Source of the DNA: Luteimicrobium xylanilyticum | Lineage (GTDB): Bacteria; Actinomycetota; Actinomycetes; Actinomycetales; Cellulomonadaceae | Assembly: GCF_009429125.1 (NCBI RefSeq) | Contig: NZ_CP045529.1 | Coordinates: 3,224,001-3,288,000, forward strand | Length of the DNA stretch: 64,000 bases | Direction of reading: 5' to 3' | Shown here: piece by piece, positions 1 to 8,723 of the stretch | Numbering within the stretch: the stretch's first letter is position 1 | Layout: each line of letters starts with the position of its first letter | Notes under the pieces: generated by a model | What the model was told of the DNA's origin: nothing | The model's input: the letters and a program-made list of their open reading frames with translations, nothing else | The model's database searches: none | Translations under genes and position numbers: made by a program

Positions 1-1190
1 TCCTCCGGGACGCTCCCGTCGCACACGAGGTCGACGACGATCTCCGGGCACGCCTCCCCGCCGAGCTGGTCGCAGCCCGCGTCGAGGATCGCGGCGACGC
101 GCTCGTGCCGCGACAGGCGCTCGACGCCCCACGCCCGCGCGGGGAACGGGCGGCCCATGATCTCGGCGTCGGACACGAGGCCCCAGTCGGTGCACACGAC
201 GCCCTCGTAGCCGAGGGTCTCGCGCAGGAGGCCCGTGATGATCGGCCGGTTGAAGCCGAACCCGACCTGGGGCACGGGCCGCCCGTCGACCTCGAGCCCG
301 ACCGGCATGCCGTAGTACGGCATGAGCTGGCGCGTGCCCGCGGCGATCACGGCGCGGAACGGCTCGAGGTGCTCGGCGAACCGCCCGCCCGGGTACACCT
401 GCTCGCGCCCGTACGCGAAGTGGGGGTCCTCGCCGTCGAGCTGGGGGCCGCCTCCCGGGAAGTGCTTGGACATCGCGGAGACGGACGCCGCCCCGAACGC
501 GCCGTCGAGCCCTCCCTCCCTCGCGACCGCGCCCGTCCCCTGCAGCCCGTGGACGTAGGCCACGCCGAGCGCCGTCGTGAGCGCGACGTCCTCGCCGAAG
601 GTGCCCGACGCGCGGGCCCAGCGCGGCTCGGTCGCGAGGTCGACCTGCGGGTGCAGGGCCGTCCGCAGCCCGGTCGCCACGTATTCGCGGCGCACGGTGT
701 CGGCGAACCGCTCGACGAGGTCGGGGTCGCCGATCGCAGCCAGGCCGAGGGTCTCCGGCCACTGCGAGAACGGGCCCGCCGCGAGTGCGGCGAGCGGGTT
801 GTCGCTGAACGCGTGCCGCGGGTCGCTCGCGATCGTCACCGGGATGCCGAGCCGGGTCGAGGCCGCAACCTCCTGGACGCGGTTGTGCCAGGCCGCGAGG
901 TCCGTGGCGGTGCCGGGGGCACCGAGCACGTTGAGGTGCGTCATGTGCTTCTCGACCACGTACTCGTGGACGCTCGGCGTCCCGAAGACGGCGTCCGGCT
1001 CAGCCAGGGTGCCACCCTCGCCGACGGTCACCATGTCCTGGAACAGCTGGCCGGCCTTCTCCTCGACGGTCATCCGCGCGAGGAGGTCGTCGAGCCGCTC
1101 CTCGACCGGGCGGGACGCGTCCTTGTAGGGCGCGTCGTCGGGCACGGGCGCGATGACGTCGGGTCGCCCGGCCTCGGCCGCCGCGGTCAT
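1..1190 (-). CDS. Glycoside hydrolase family 3 protein, C-terminus cut by window edge
   Basis: Exo-acting beta-glycosidase of family GH3, predicted to release glucose or related sugars from beta-glucosides. Only the first ~396 residues are in the window. The ATG at 1190 begins MTAAAEAGRP. The N-terminal TIM-barrel features are visible: an EEKAGQLFQDM helix near residue 43, the KHFPGGGPQLDGEDPHF loop around 242-258, and CTDWG with the expected nucleophile Asp near residue 335. There is no signal peptide, so it probably acts in the cytoplasm on imported oligosaccharides. The start overlaps the stop of the upstream GH3 gene by ATGA, so the two are translationally coupled and form one sugar-use operon. 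Substrate cannot be told from sequence alone; beta-glucosidase is most likely, beta-xylosidase possible. Confidence 0.85.
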   Translation of the reverse strand, partial: MTAAAEAGRPDVIAPVPDDAPYKDASRPVEERLDDLLARMTVEEKAGQLFQDMVTVGEGGTLAEPDAVFGTPSVHEYVVEKHMTHLNVLGAPGTATDLAAWHNRVQEVAASTRLGIPVTIASDPRHAFSDNPLAALAAGPFSQWPETLGLAAIGDPDLVERFADTVRREYVATGLRTALHPQVDLATEPRWARASGTFGEDVALTTALGVAYVHGLQGTGAVAREGGLDGAFGAASVSAMSKHFPGGGPQLDGEDPHFAYGREQVYPGGRFAEHLEPFRAVIAAGTRQLMPYYGMPVGLEVDGRPVPQVGFGFNRPIITGLLRETLGYEGVVCTDWGLVSDAEIMGRPFPARAWGVERLSRHERVAAILDAGCDQLGGEACPEIVVDLVCDGSVPE

Positions 1191-3496
1191 CGGGCACCCG
1201 CCCTGTACGCGGCGTCGGCCTGCGCGGCAAGGGTCTCGAGCTCGGCCTCGGGCACGGGGAACCCGGGGAACCGGGCGATCCGGCGCAGCGGGATCGCCCG
1301 CATCATCTCGCCGACGCCGGGTGCGAAGAACATCGCCGCCGCGCGTGGCTCCGCCTCGAGCTGCGCCCGTAGTCCCGGCCCCGCGACGGGGTGCGCGAGC
1401 CACGCCTCGACGGTCGAGTCGACGGTCAGCTCGGGCACGACGACCTCGCCGGCGAGCTCGATCTCGGCTACGAGCCGCACGTCCCGCGACGACGCACCCA
1501 CGCGGATCCCGAACCGTCCCGGCTCGACGACCCACCGCGCGACCTCGGGGTGCCAGAACTGGAAGGCGCGGGCGTCGAGCTCGACCTGCACCCGCTCCGT
1601 CGCCCCCGCGGCGAGCTCCACGACGCCGAAGCCGCCCAGCTCCTGGACGGGGCGGAACACGCTCGACTCGGGATCGGTGACGTACACCTGGACGACCTCG
1701 TTGCCCGCGCGCTCGCCCGTGTTCTTCACGGTGAGGGCGACGCGCACGCGCGGGGTGGGACCGTCGTCGAGCACGTCGACCGCGAGGTCGGAGTACGCGA
1801 ACGTCGTGTACGACAGCCCGTGCCCGAACGGGAACGCGACCTCGAGGTCCCGCGCGTCGTACCAGCGGTAGCCGATGAGGAGGCCCTCGCCGTAGCGGAC
1901 GTGGCCGGCCTCGCCGGGGAAGTTCCCGAGCGCGGGGTTGTCCTCGTAGCGCAGCGGGAAGGTCTCGGCGAGCCGCCCGGACGGGTTGGCGCGGCCGAGC
2001 AGCAGGTCGGCGACGGCGTCTCCGCCCGCCTGCCCGAGCAGCCACGTCTCGAGGATCGCGGCGGCCCGGTCGCGCCAGGGCGCGACCTCGACCACGGACC
2101 CGTTGCTCAGCACGACCACGACCCGCGCACACTCCTCAGCGAGCACCTCGAGGAGCGCGAGCTGCTGGGCCGGGAGATGCAGGTGCGTCCGGTCGAAGCC
2201 CTCCGACTCGTAGGCGTCCGGCAGTCCGAGGAACAGCAACACGACGTCGGCGTCGCGTGCGGCGGCGAGCGCCTCGTCGCGCAGGGCGGCGGTCTCGGCG
2301 GCCGGGGCGTCGTCGTCGAGCGGGTAGCCCGCGGCGAAGACCAGGCGCTCGCCGAGCGCGTCCTGGAGCGCGGGCAGCGCTGCGTCGACCCGGGTCGGCG
2401 TGACCTGCGACGAGCCGCCGCCTTGGAAGCGCGGAGTGCGGGCGAGCTCGCCGACGACCGCGACCGTGCCCGACGACGCCGGGTCGAGCGGCAGCACGCC
2501 GTCGTTCTGCAGCAGCACCGCGGAGCGGGTGGCGGCCTCGCGGGCGAGGGCGTGGTGGGCGTCGAGGTCCGCGGTGCCGCGGTCGGCGAGCGCCGGCTGC
2601 GACTTCGCGACGAGCTCCAGGACGCGCGTGACGGCGACGTCGACGTCCTCGAGGGACAGCTCGCCCGCGGCGACGGCGTCGAGCACGCGCTGCGTGCCGA
2701 GCCCGCCCGACGACGGCATCTCGAGGTCGAGGCCCGCGTGCACGGCCTTCTCGCGGTCGAGGACGGCACCCCAGTCGGACACGACGACGCCCTCGAAGCC
2801 CCACTCGTCGCGCAGGACGTCGGTGAGGAGCCAGCGGTCCTGCGACGCGAAGACGCCGTTGATGCGGTTGTACGAGCACATGACGGTCCACGGCTGCGCC
2901 TCGGCGACGACACGCTCGAACGCCGGCAGGTAGATCTCGCGGAGGGTGCGCTCGTCGACGTCGGCGGACACGCTCATCCGGTCCGTCTCCTGGTTGTTCG
3001 CGGCGAAGTGCTTGAGCGACGTGCCGACCCCTTGGCTCTGGACGCCCTTCACGAAGGCCGCCCCGACCGTGCCCGCGAGCCGGGGGTCCTCGGAGAAGTA
3101 CTCGAAGTTGCGCCCGCAGAGCGGCGAGCGCTTCATGTTGACGCCCGGGCCGAGGACGACGGACACGCCCTTGGCGCGTGCCTCCTCGCCGATCGCGGCG
3201 CCCACGCGGGCGAGGAGGTCGACGTCCCAGGTCGAGGCGAGGGCGGCGGCGGGCGGGAACGCGACGGCCGGGTCGGCGGCGAGGAGACCGAGGTGGTCGC
3301 CGTCCTCGGCCTGGGCGCGCAGGCCGTGCGGGCCGTCGGACAGCCAGATCTTGCCGATGCCGAGGCGCTCGACGGGCGTGGTGCGCCACACGTCGGAGCC
3401 GCCGAGGAGGGCGGCCTTCTCTTCGAGCGTGAGCTGCTCGACGAGCTCGGTGACGTCGGGCACGTCGGTGGTGGTCGGGTCGGTGGTCGTGGTCAC
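1187..3496 (-). CDS. GH3 beta-glucosidase with Fn3-like domain
   Basis: Retaining GH3 beta-glucosidase of 769 residues. Domain order is the N-terminal barrel (about 20-290) with KHFAANNQE (162-170) and the nucleophile Asp241 in VVVSDWGAV, the alpha/beta sandwich domain (about 320-540), a fibronectin-III-like domain (about 575-660, starting near the YTTFAYSDL segment), then a ~100-residue C-terminal extension. No secretion signal is seen, so cytoplasmic hydrolysis of imported cellobiose-like sugars is likely. It starts about 40 bp after the MFS transporter frame on the same strand and overlaps the next GH3 gene by ATGA. Two different GH3 enzymes in tandem suggest hydrolysis of more than one linkage or chain length. 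Exact substrate is not determinable here. Confidence 0.9.
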   Translation of the reverse strand: MTTTTDPTTTDVPDVTELVEQLTLEEKAALLGGSDVWRTTPVERLGIGKIWLSDGPHGLRAQAEDGDHLGLLAADPAVAFPPAAALASTWDVDLLARVGAAIGEEARAKGVSVVLGPGVNMKRSPLCGRNFEYFSEDPRLAGTVGAAFVKGVQSQGVGTSLKHFAANNQETDRMSVSADVDERTLREIYLPAFERVVAEAQPWTVMCSYNRINGVFASQDRWLLTDVLRDEWGFEGVVVSDWGAVLDREKAVHAGLDLEMPSSGGLGTQRVLDAVAAGELSLEDVDVAVTRVLELVAKSQPALADRGTADLDAHHALAREAATRSAVLLQNDGVLPLDPASSGTVAVVGELARTPRFQGGGSSQVTPTRVDAALPALQDALGERLVFAAGYPLDDDAPAAETAALRDEALAAARDADVVLLFLGLPDAYESEGFDRTHLHLPAQQLALLEVLAEECARVVVVLSNGSVVEVAPWRDRAAAILETWLLGQAGGDAVADLLLGRANPSGRLAETFPLRYEDNPALGNFPGEAGHVRYGEGLLIGYRWYDARDLEVAFPFGHGLSYTTFAYSDLAVDVLDDGPTPRVRVALTVKNTGERAGNEVVQVYVTDPESSVFRPVQELGGFGVVELAAGATERVQVELDARAFQFWHPEVARWVVEPGRFGIRVGASSRDVRLVAEIELAGEVVVPELTVDSTVEAWLAHPVAGPGLRAQLEAEPRAAAMFFAPGVGEMMRAIPLRRIARFPGFPVPEAELETLAAQADAAYRAGAR

Positions 3497-3536
3497 GGGG
3501 TGACGCCTCTCTGCGAGCGGGTGGAGGGGGCGCGGC

Positions 3537-4876
3537 TCAGCGCGCGCCGCGGATGAACAGGGTGCTCACGGCGCCGAGCGCCGCGATGACGGCGGCGACG
3601 ACGAACAGCGCGGCGTAGTTGTCGCCGCCCCCGATCGCGAGGAACGCGGGCGCGACGGCCGGGGCGAGCGACTGCGGGAGGGCGTTGGCGATGTTGAACA
3701 CGCCCATGTTCTTGGCGGCCTCGGTCTCACGGTTCGGCAGGACGTCGGTCACGAGCGCGAGGTCGACCGCGAAGTAGGTGCCGAGGCCGGCGCCGAACAG
3801 CGCGGCGGCGCCGTAGAGAACGTTCGGGGACTGCGCGACGGCGAACACGACGAGCCCGGCGGCGGCGAGCACGGTCGACGTCACGACGAACACCTTGCGG
3901 CGGCCGGTCCGGTCGGACAGCATGCCGCCGACGCTCGCGGCGACGACGAGGCAGAGCGCGTTGACGACCATGAGCCGGAGCTGCCAGCTCAGGGCCGCGG
4001 CGTCGTCGAAGCCGAAGCGGTCGAGCAGGTAGTAGACCTGGTACGTGTTGTAGGACGCGAAGGCGAACAGCAGCAGGAACCGGCCGGCGAACGCCCAGCC
4101 GGAGTCGGGGTGCTTGCGGGGGCTGACCCAGAACCCCTTGACGAAGGCGCCGAGCCGGAACGTCCCGACGTCCTCCTTCGCGAGGTGGCGGTCGCGCAGC
4201 ACGGCGACGAGCACCAGCACGCCGGCGAGTCCGAGCAGCGTGGGGATGACGAACATCCATGCCTGGTTCAGGTGGGCGGCGGTGAAGACGTAGGCGAGCG
4301 CGACGCCGACGAGCGGCGCGACGTTCTGCGCGATCCCGAGGTAGCCGGACACGCGTGCGCGGCGGTGCTCGGGGACCTGGTCGGGCAGGAGCGCCTGGAG
4401 GGCGGCCTGCGTGCCGTTGAACGCGGCCTGGGCGATCGCCCAGCCGACGACGACGACCGCGATGCTCGGCGCGAACGCGATCGTGAGCAGCCCCACCGAC
4501 CCGAGCAGGGAGCCCCACAGCAGCCAGGGCGGCGCATGCCGAGCCGCGACGTCGTGCGATCCGAGAGCGCGCCGGCGAGCGGGTTGGCCACGAACGCGAA
4601 GAAGGCACCGACTCCAGTGACGAGAGCCAGGTCGCCGGCGCGGGCCGACTCGCTCGACAACGCGTCGACCTTGAGCGCGAGCGTGCTCACGACGGGGGTC
4701 AGCAGCGCGACGTAGAGGGTGAAGAAGGCCGCGACGTAGGCGATCTCGAGGGCGCGGCCGCTCCGAGGCGGGTGGCTCGCAGGCTCTGTGCCCGCTCCCG
4801 ACGGCGCAGGCAGGGTCGGGGCGCTCGGCCGCGCGGTGTCCGCGCGGTCAGGCCGGGGTTCGACGGTGCTCGTCAT
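3537..4876 (-). pseudogene. MFS sugar transporter interrupted by a one-base frameshift
   Basis: Twelve-helix major facilitator transporter, most likely bringing in the glycoside that the downstream GH3 enzymes cleave. The ATG at 4876 follows an AGGAGT ribosome site and opens MTSTVEPRPD. The frame then runs through the first helices to the cytoplasmic loop DRTTSRLGMRRP, where it breaks. The rest (WLLWGSLLGSVGLLTIAF, onward to IRGAR) continues in another frame. Inserting a single base near 4526-4530, so that CGC-CCT-GGC reads as Pro-Trp, restores one protein of about 446 residues. The break lies in a G/C-rich run. It may be a real null mutation or an assembly error; everything downstream stays open and well conserved, which favours a very recent or artefactual event. 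Confidence 0.8.
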
Positions 4877-4936
4877 GGTGAGGACTCCTGTGTCCGTGCG
4901 GCCCGGTGCGGCCGCGTCAGCGACGACGGTAGCACC

Positions 4937-4960
4937 AATACCGACCGCGCGGTCGGTTTT
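4937..4960. promoter_or_regulatory. TetR-type palindromic operator
   Basis: The divergent gap between the transporter and the TetR gene contains ACCGACCGCGCGGTCGGT (4940-4957), an 18-bp perfect palindrome. Flanking A/T positions extend the dyad to 24 bp. This has the size and symmetry of a TetR dimer site and sits where a repressor would block both directions. It predicts that the TetR protein at 5000 controls the transporter/GH3 operon and itself. Confidence 0.75.
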
Positions 4961-4999
4961 CACCTGTCGAGGCGCTGTGAGCACGGCTAGGGTGAGCAC

Positions 5000-5644
5000 G
5001 TGCCGACGCCGACCACCACCCCCGCCACCCCCCGCCCTACGAGATCACGTGCGGGCGGGTACGCGAAGGGACGAGCCCGGCGCCTGCAGATCATCGACGC
5101 CGCCACCGAGCTCTACGCCGAGCAGGGGTACCGCGGCACGTCGCTGCGGGACGTCGCGGCGCGTGCCGGGCTCTCCCACCCGGGCCTCCTGCACCACTTC
5201 CCGACCATGGAGGCACTGCTCCTGGCGGTCCTCGAGCACCGCGACGCCGAGGACGTCGAGCGGTTCGCGCTCGCCGAGGCCCACGGCGTCGAGGCGCTGC
5301 AACGGCTCGTGGAGCTGGCGGAGTGGAACCAGGCCCGGCCCGGCATCGTCGAGCTGTTCGTGGTGCTCTCCGCCGAGGCGACGGCCCCCGACCACCCCGC
5401 CCACCCGTACTTCACACACCGGTACGAGCTGGCGGTCGCGACCACCACGCAGGCCTTCGTCGCGGCTCGCGGGGCGGGCCGGCTCCGCGACGACGTCGAC
5501 CCCGACGTCGCCGGCCACCGCGTGGTGGCCCTCATGGACGGGCTGCAGGTCCAGTGGCTCTACCGGCGCGACGCCGTCGACATGGCAGCGGAGCTGCGGG
5601 ACGCGATCGACGGACTGCTGCTCGAACCGCTCCCCCGAGCCTGA
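5000..5644 (+). CDS. TetR/AcrR-family transcriptional regulator
   Basis: Repressor of 214 residues, GTG start. The helix-turn-helix occupies about residues 30-75 (IIDAATELYAEQGYRGTSLRDVA, then GLSHPGLLHHFPTMEALL). The remaining helical portion is the usual ligand-binding domain, with no recognisable effector motif. It is transcribed away from the MFS/GH3 operon, and a perfect palindrome lies in the shared promoter gap, so local control of glycoside uptake and hydrolysis is the simplest reading. The inducer is unknown but may be the transported sugar. Confidence 0.88.
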   Translation: MPTPTTTPATPRPTRSRAGGYAKGRARRLQIIDAATELYAEQGYRGTSLRDVAARAGLSHPGLLHHFPTMEALLLAVLEHRDAEDVERFALAEAHGVEALQRLVELAEWNQARPGIVELFVVLSAEATAPDHPAHPYFTHRYELAVATTTQAFVAARGAGRLRDDVDPDVAGHRVVALMDGLQVQWLYRRDAVDMAAELRDAIDGLLLEPLPRA

Positions 5645-5660
5645 AGCCCGCGCCGACGAG

Positions 5661-5911
5661 CTACATCTCGTGCTCCCAGCCGCCACGCGTGTCGACGTCG
5701 GCAGCGTCGGCGAGCACCCCCCAGCGCAGCCGCGTCCGCGGCAGCGAGCTTGATGCCCGGAGCCGCGCCAAGCCGTCGACGTGATCGCGGCAGCCGCGCC
5801 CTGCTCCTGGCCGATCCGGGTCAGCTCGTGGGCCAGGGCCGCGACCTCGGGCAAGATCCGGTGGTCGACCTGCTCACAGCCTGGGCCGCGACGGAAGATC
5901 ACCTCGACCAC
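5661..5911 (-). pseudogene. Decayed coding remnant beside tRNA-Ala
   Basis: No intact gene lies between the TetR gene and tRNA-Ala, but the minus strand shows coding-like codon use in two consecutive frames. One frame carries ILPEVAALAHELTRIGQEQG. A second, ending at a TAG at 5661-5663, carries LPRTRLRWGVLADAADVDT. Both have strongly G/C third positions, and one frame change near 5780 would join them into a protein of roughly 80 residues. I do not recognise the family. Position immediately 3' of a tRNA gene is typical of scars left by integrative elements, but no integrase or att repeat was found, so this is only a possibility. Confidence 0.35.
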
Positions 5912-5912
5912 G

Positions 5913-5945
5913 CCCGGGAGTCCGGCCCAAGGCCGGGCTCCCGGG
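5913..5945. repeat. GC-rich inverted repeat
   Basis: Two 15-nt arms (5913-5927 and 5931-5945) pair at 14 of 15 positions around a CAA loop. It sits between the decayed gene and the tRNA terminator. It could be a terminator or part of the same scar. There is no T-run on either side. Confidence 0.5.
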
Positions 5946-5949
5946 CATG

Positions 5950-5982
5950 AAAAAGGGCCGCTGACCTGAGTCAGCGGCCCTT
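5950..5982 (-). terminator. Rho-independent terminator of tRNA-Ala
   Basis: A perfect 13-bp stem (5953-5965 with 5970-5982) closes a four-base loop. Reading on the minus strand it ends in five T residues, directly downstream of the tRNA-Ala gene. This is a textbook intrinsic terminator and rare in being so complete for such GC-rich DNA. Confidence 0.85.
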
Positions 5983-5989
5983 CCGAGGG

Positions 5990-6062
5990 TGGAGCTAGGG
6001 GGATTCGAACCCCCGACCTTCTCATTGCGAACGAGACGCGCTACCAACTGCGCCATAGCCCC
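5990..6062 (-). tRNA. tRNA-Ala (anticodon CGC)
   Basis: 73 nt without an encoded CCA end. The acceptor stem GGGGCTA pairs with TAGCTCC, the D-arm is GCGCAGTTGGTAGCGC, and the anticodon stem TCTCG/TGAGA holds loop TTCGCAA, giving anticodon CGC (reads GCG). The T-arm GGGGGTTCGAATCCCCC is canonical. A strong terminator follows. Confidence 0.95.
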
Positions 6063-6420
6063 TCGAGCGGGCACCAGAGTAGCACCCCACGGGGGGTGGA
6101 GTGGAAATCGGTGACGCACCGACGCCGGGGCGCGCGGGGGTCCGGGCCGGTGTCTCATCGGCGACGAAGCGCGCGACGGGGCTGTCGTCCCGCCACCCGG
6201 GGTCGACGGGTGGCCGCTCGCGCGAGGACCGGATGGCGGCGAGCTCGACGGGGTCGGGGACGTCGTCGCCGTCGGCCCAGGCGCCGCGGGGCACGGGCGG
6301 GGTGGAGCGTCGCCGCCCGACGACGTCCCACCGGGTCCCGCGCAGGAGCAGCACCGCGACGGACCCGACGAGGCCGACTGCGACGACGAGCGAGAAGACG
6401 AGTTCAAGGACCTGTTCCAT
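6022..6420 (-). CDS. Small single-pass membrane protein running into the tRNA gene
   Basis: 132 residues from the ATG at 6420. The N-terminus (about residues 4-27, LVFSLVVAVGLVGSVAVLLL) is one transmembrane helix. It is followed by a charged, Pro/Arg-rich cytoplasmic tail with no recognised domain. Codon use is strongly G/C at third positions through about residue 100, which supports real coding. The last ~20 codons look non-coding and the stop lies inside tRNA-Ala on the same strand, so the frame overlaps about 40 bp of the tRNA. The gene is divergent from the GlxA-type regulator, 89 bp away. Function unknown. Confidence 0.55.
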   Translation of the reverse strand: MEQVLELVFSLVVAVGLVGSVAVLLLRGTRWDVVGRRRSTPPVPRGAWADGDDVPDPVELAAIRSSRERPPVDPGWRDDSPVARFVADETPARTPARPGVGASPISTPPPVGCYSGARSRGYGAVGSASRSQ

Positions 6421-6509
6421 GCCTCCACCGTCCGCCGCGGACGACGACGCGACGAGTGGCAGTTACGACACCCCTCGACAACATCCTGCCAACGCTCTAC
6501 CGTCGGAGG

Positions 6510-7463
6510 ATGCTGCGCAGCGTGGGCGCCGTCGTGGTCGACGGCCTGTCGATGTTCGAGTTCGGGATCGTGTGCGAGGTCTTCGGGATCGACCGCACCG
6601 AGGACGGGGTGCCGAACTTCGACTTCCGCATCTGCGGCGCCGCACCGGGCCGGCCCGTCCGAACCAAGCTGGGTCTCGACCTGGTGCCGTCGTTCGGTCT
6701 CGACGCGCTCGACGACGTCGACCTCGTCGCCGTCCCCGCGACCACGATCCACCGTGGCCAGGATCCAGCCGTCCTCGACGCGCTCCGCCGCGCGGACGAG
6801 CGCGGCGCCCTGCTCCTCAGCGTCTGCTCCGGCAGCTTCCTGCTCGCGGAGGCCGGCGTGCTCGACGGTCGCAGGGCCACCACGCACTGGATGTACACCG
6901 ACAAGCTGGCCCGCGAGTACCCCGAGATCACCGTGGATCCGGACGTCCTGTTCGTCGACGACGGCAACGTCGTCACGAGCGCGGGGACCGCGGCCGGCAT
7001 CGACGCGTGCCTCCACCTCGTGCGGCGCGAGCTCGGCAGCGAGGTCGCGAACATCGTCGCGCGACGCATGGTCGTGCCACCGCAGCGCGAGGGCGGCCAG
7101 CGCCAGTTCATCCCGCAGCCCGTCCCGCCGTGCGACGACGACTCGCTCCGCGAGGTGCTCGAGTGGGCCACCCAGCACCTCACCGAGTCGCACACCGTCG
7201 CGAGCCTCGCGGCGCGCGCATTCATGTCGCCCCGCACCTTCGCGCGGCGCTTCACCGCCGAGACGGGCACGACGCCGGGACGCTGGCTCACCACGCAGCG
7301 TGTCCTGCGAGCCCGTCACCTCCTGGAGACGACCGAGCTCGACCTCGAGACCGTCGCCCGCGAGTCGGGGTTCGCGACGGCCGCCCTGCTGCGCCACCAC
7401 TTCCGGAACGTCGTGGGAAACACGCCGTCCGGGTACCGCGACGCGTTCTGCCCTGCGGCCTGA
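6510..7463 (+). CDS. GlxA-family AraC-type transcriptional regulator (DJ-1/PfpI + HTH)
   Basis: Transcriptional regulator of 317 residues. The N-terminal DJ-1/PfpI class I amidotransferase-like domain (about 1-190) keeps a cysteine in SVCSGSFLLAEAG. The C-terminal AraC double HTH (about 215-315) has the conserved VARESGFATAALLRHHFR segment. Family members sense small amines, carnitine-like compounds or other metabolites, generally without amidase activity. The ATG at 6510 was chosen because family proteins begin right at this beta strand (SVGAVVVDGLSMFEF). An upstream in-frame GTG near 6456 is possible; neither has a clear Shine-Dalgarno. The only divergent neighbour is a small membrane protein, so the regulon is unclear. 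Confidence 0.85.
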   Translation: MLRSVGAVVVDGLSMFEFGIVCEVFGIDRTEDGVPNFDFRICGAAPGRPVRTKLGLDLVPSFGLDALDDVDLVAVPATTIHRGQDPAVLDALRRADERGALLLSVCSGSFLLAEAGVLDGRRATTHWMYTDKLAREYPEITVDPDVLFVDDGNVVTSAGTAAGIDACLHLVRRELGSEVANIVARRMVVPPQREGGQRQFIPQPVPPCDDDSLREVLEWATQHLTESHTVASLAARAFMSPRTFARRFTAETGTTPGRWLTTQRVLRARHLLETTELDLETVARESGFATAALLRHHFRNVVGNTPSGYRDAFCPAA

Positions 7464-7487
7464 GCCGCGGCAGGTCCGAGCGGCCGG

Positions 7488-8684
7488 CTACTCGCCGACG
7501 GCGCGGCGCCGCGCGAGGATCGCGTCGAGCGACAGCCCGAGAGTCTCGGTCGTGGGACGCGGCTCGTCGCCCGCGGCGGGCACCGGCGCCGGAGCCTCCT
7601 GCGACGACGACGTCCCGTCCGACGCGCTCTCCGCGGCCTCGGCCGCACGCCCCGTCCGGAGCTCGGCGGGCACGCGCACGCGCCCGGGGGCGGCCATCGG
7701 CGCGAGCTCCTCGGCGGACACCGGCGCCGGGGTCGGCTCCGGCAGCGGCTCGGGGAGGGGCGGACGCGGCGGCGTCCCCGCGGTCGGCTTCATCGTGTAC
7801 GTGGGCGGCGGCACGGGGACCGGCTCCCACGTGGAGCTCTCCTCCCGGGCCGTCGGGTCGGCCTCGGGACCGCTCACGGAACGCTCGGGCGCAGGCGTCG
7901 TGGACGGGCCCTGCGCCGTCGGGCGCTCCGACCGGTGGCTCCGTCGGGCGGCTGCCCGCCGCGCGCGGTCGATGTCCTCCGCGGTGATCCGCGGGATCAT
8001 CTGGGTCGCGGTCTGCGACGCCTGGACGGCGTGCCCGGTCACCCGGCGGCGGTCGCCGCGGGCCGTATTCCGTGGGGCGAGCGGGCTCCCGAGGGCCTGG
8101 CGGCGCGCGTCGAGCGCCCGACGACGCGCGGCATCGAGCCTGGCCTGGTCGGCTCGCCGGGCCGCGACGACGGCGCGGCGCCCGAGCGCGAGCACCCCGG
8201 CCAGCAGCACCACCGGGACGAGGAGCACGGGCCACGGCAGCGCACCGAACCCGGCGAGCACGCCGACGAGCGCGGTCGCCGCCACGAGCGCGAGGGTGAG
8301 GAGCATGCGCCGGCGAGCGGCCGCGCGTCGGGCGTCGGAACGGGCAGCGGGTGCCGGTCCGAGGGCACGGCGGGGCTCGGTGTCGCCCTGCGACTCGTCG
8401 ACGCTCATGTCCCCCGCCTCCTCACGACCTCGGATCCCCCGCGTCTCGTGCACGCTCATCGCGAGCAGCGGGACGCCACCCGTGACGACCGGCCCTTCGG
8501 CCGCCAGCGCGACGTCGGGCCCTTTCCGCCCGGCGACCGCGAGCACGCGCAGGCCGCCCGAGAAGCGGTCCGCCGTCCGGGCGTCGGCGACCTGCTGCCG
8601 CATCCCGACCCGCAGGGGCACGTAGTACGCGAGCCAGGCAGCGAACAGCACCACGGCTGCCGGCCCGGCCCACGATGTCGTCAC
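7488..8684 (-). CDS. SepX/GlpR-like membrane division protein
   Basis: 398-residue membrane protein. TM1 covers about residues 7-24, then comes the characteristic TADRFSGGLRVLA segment (38-50). A cytoplasmic stretch leads to a two-helix hairpin (about 126-168, with an RRRMLLTLAL start and GALPWPVLLVP turn). A long Pro/Ala-rich cytoplasmic tail follows. This architecture matches the actinobacterial SepX (Streptomyces) / GlpR (Corynebacterium; Rv0996 in M. tuberculosis) family. Those proteins recruit division or growth factors at septa and poles, GlpR by binding the MoeA-like protein Glp. The upstream neighbour is a RimJ-like acetyltransferase, as in those genomes, which supports the call. GTG start, no clear ribosome site. 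The moeA-like partner is absent from this neighbourhood. Confidence 0.72.
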   Translation of the reverse strand: MTTSWAGPAAVVLFAAWLAYYVPLRVGMRQQVADARTADRFSGGLRVLAVAGRKGPDVALAAEGPVVTGGVPLLAMSVHETRGIRGREEAGDMSVDESQGDTEPRRALGPAPAARSDARRAAARRRMLLTLALVAATALVGVLAGFGALPWPVLLVPVVLLAGVLALGRRAVVAARRADQARLDAARRRALDARRQALGSPLAPRNTARGDRRRVTGHAVQASQTATQMIPRITAEDIDRARRAAARRSHRSERPTAQGPSTTPAPERSVSGPEADPTAREESSTWEPVPVPPPTYTMKPTAGTPPRPPLPEPLPEPTPAPVSAEELAPMAAPGRVRVPAELRTGRAAEAAESASDGTSSSQEAPAPVPAAGDEPRPTTETLGLSLDAILARRRAVGE

Positions 8685-8723
8685 TGTTCGACCGTAGGCG
8701 AGCGCCGACGCCCGACGGCGGAC

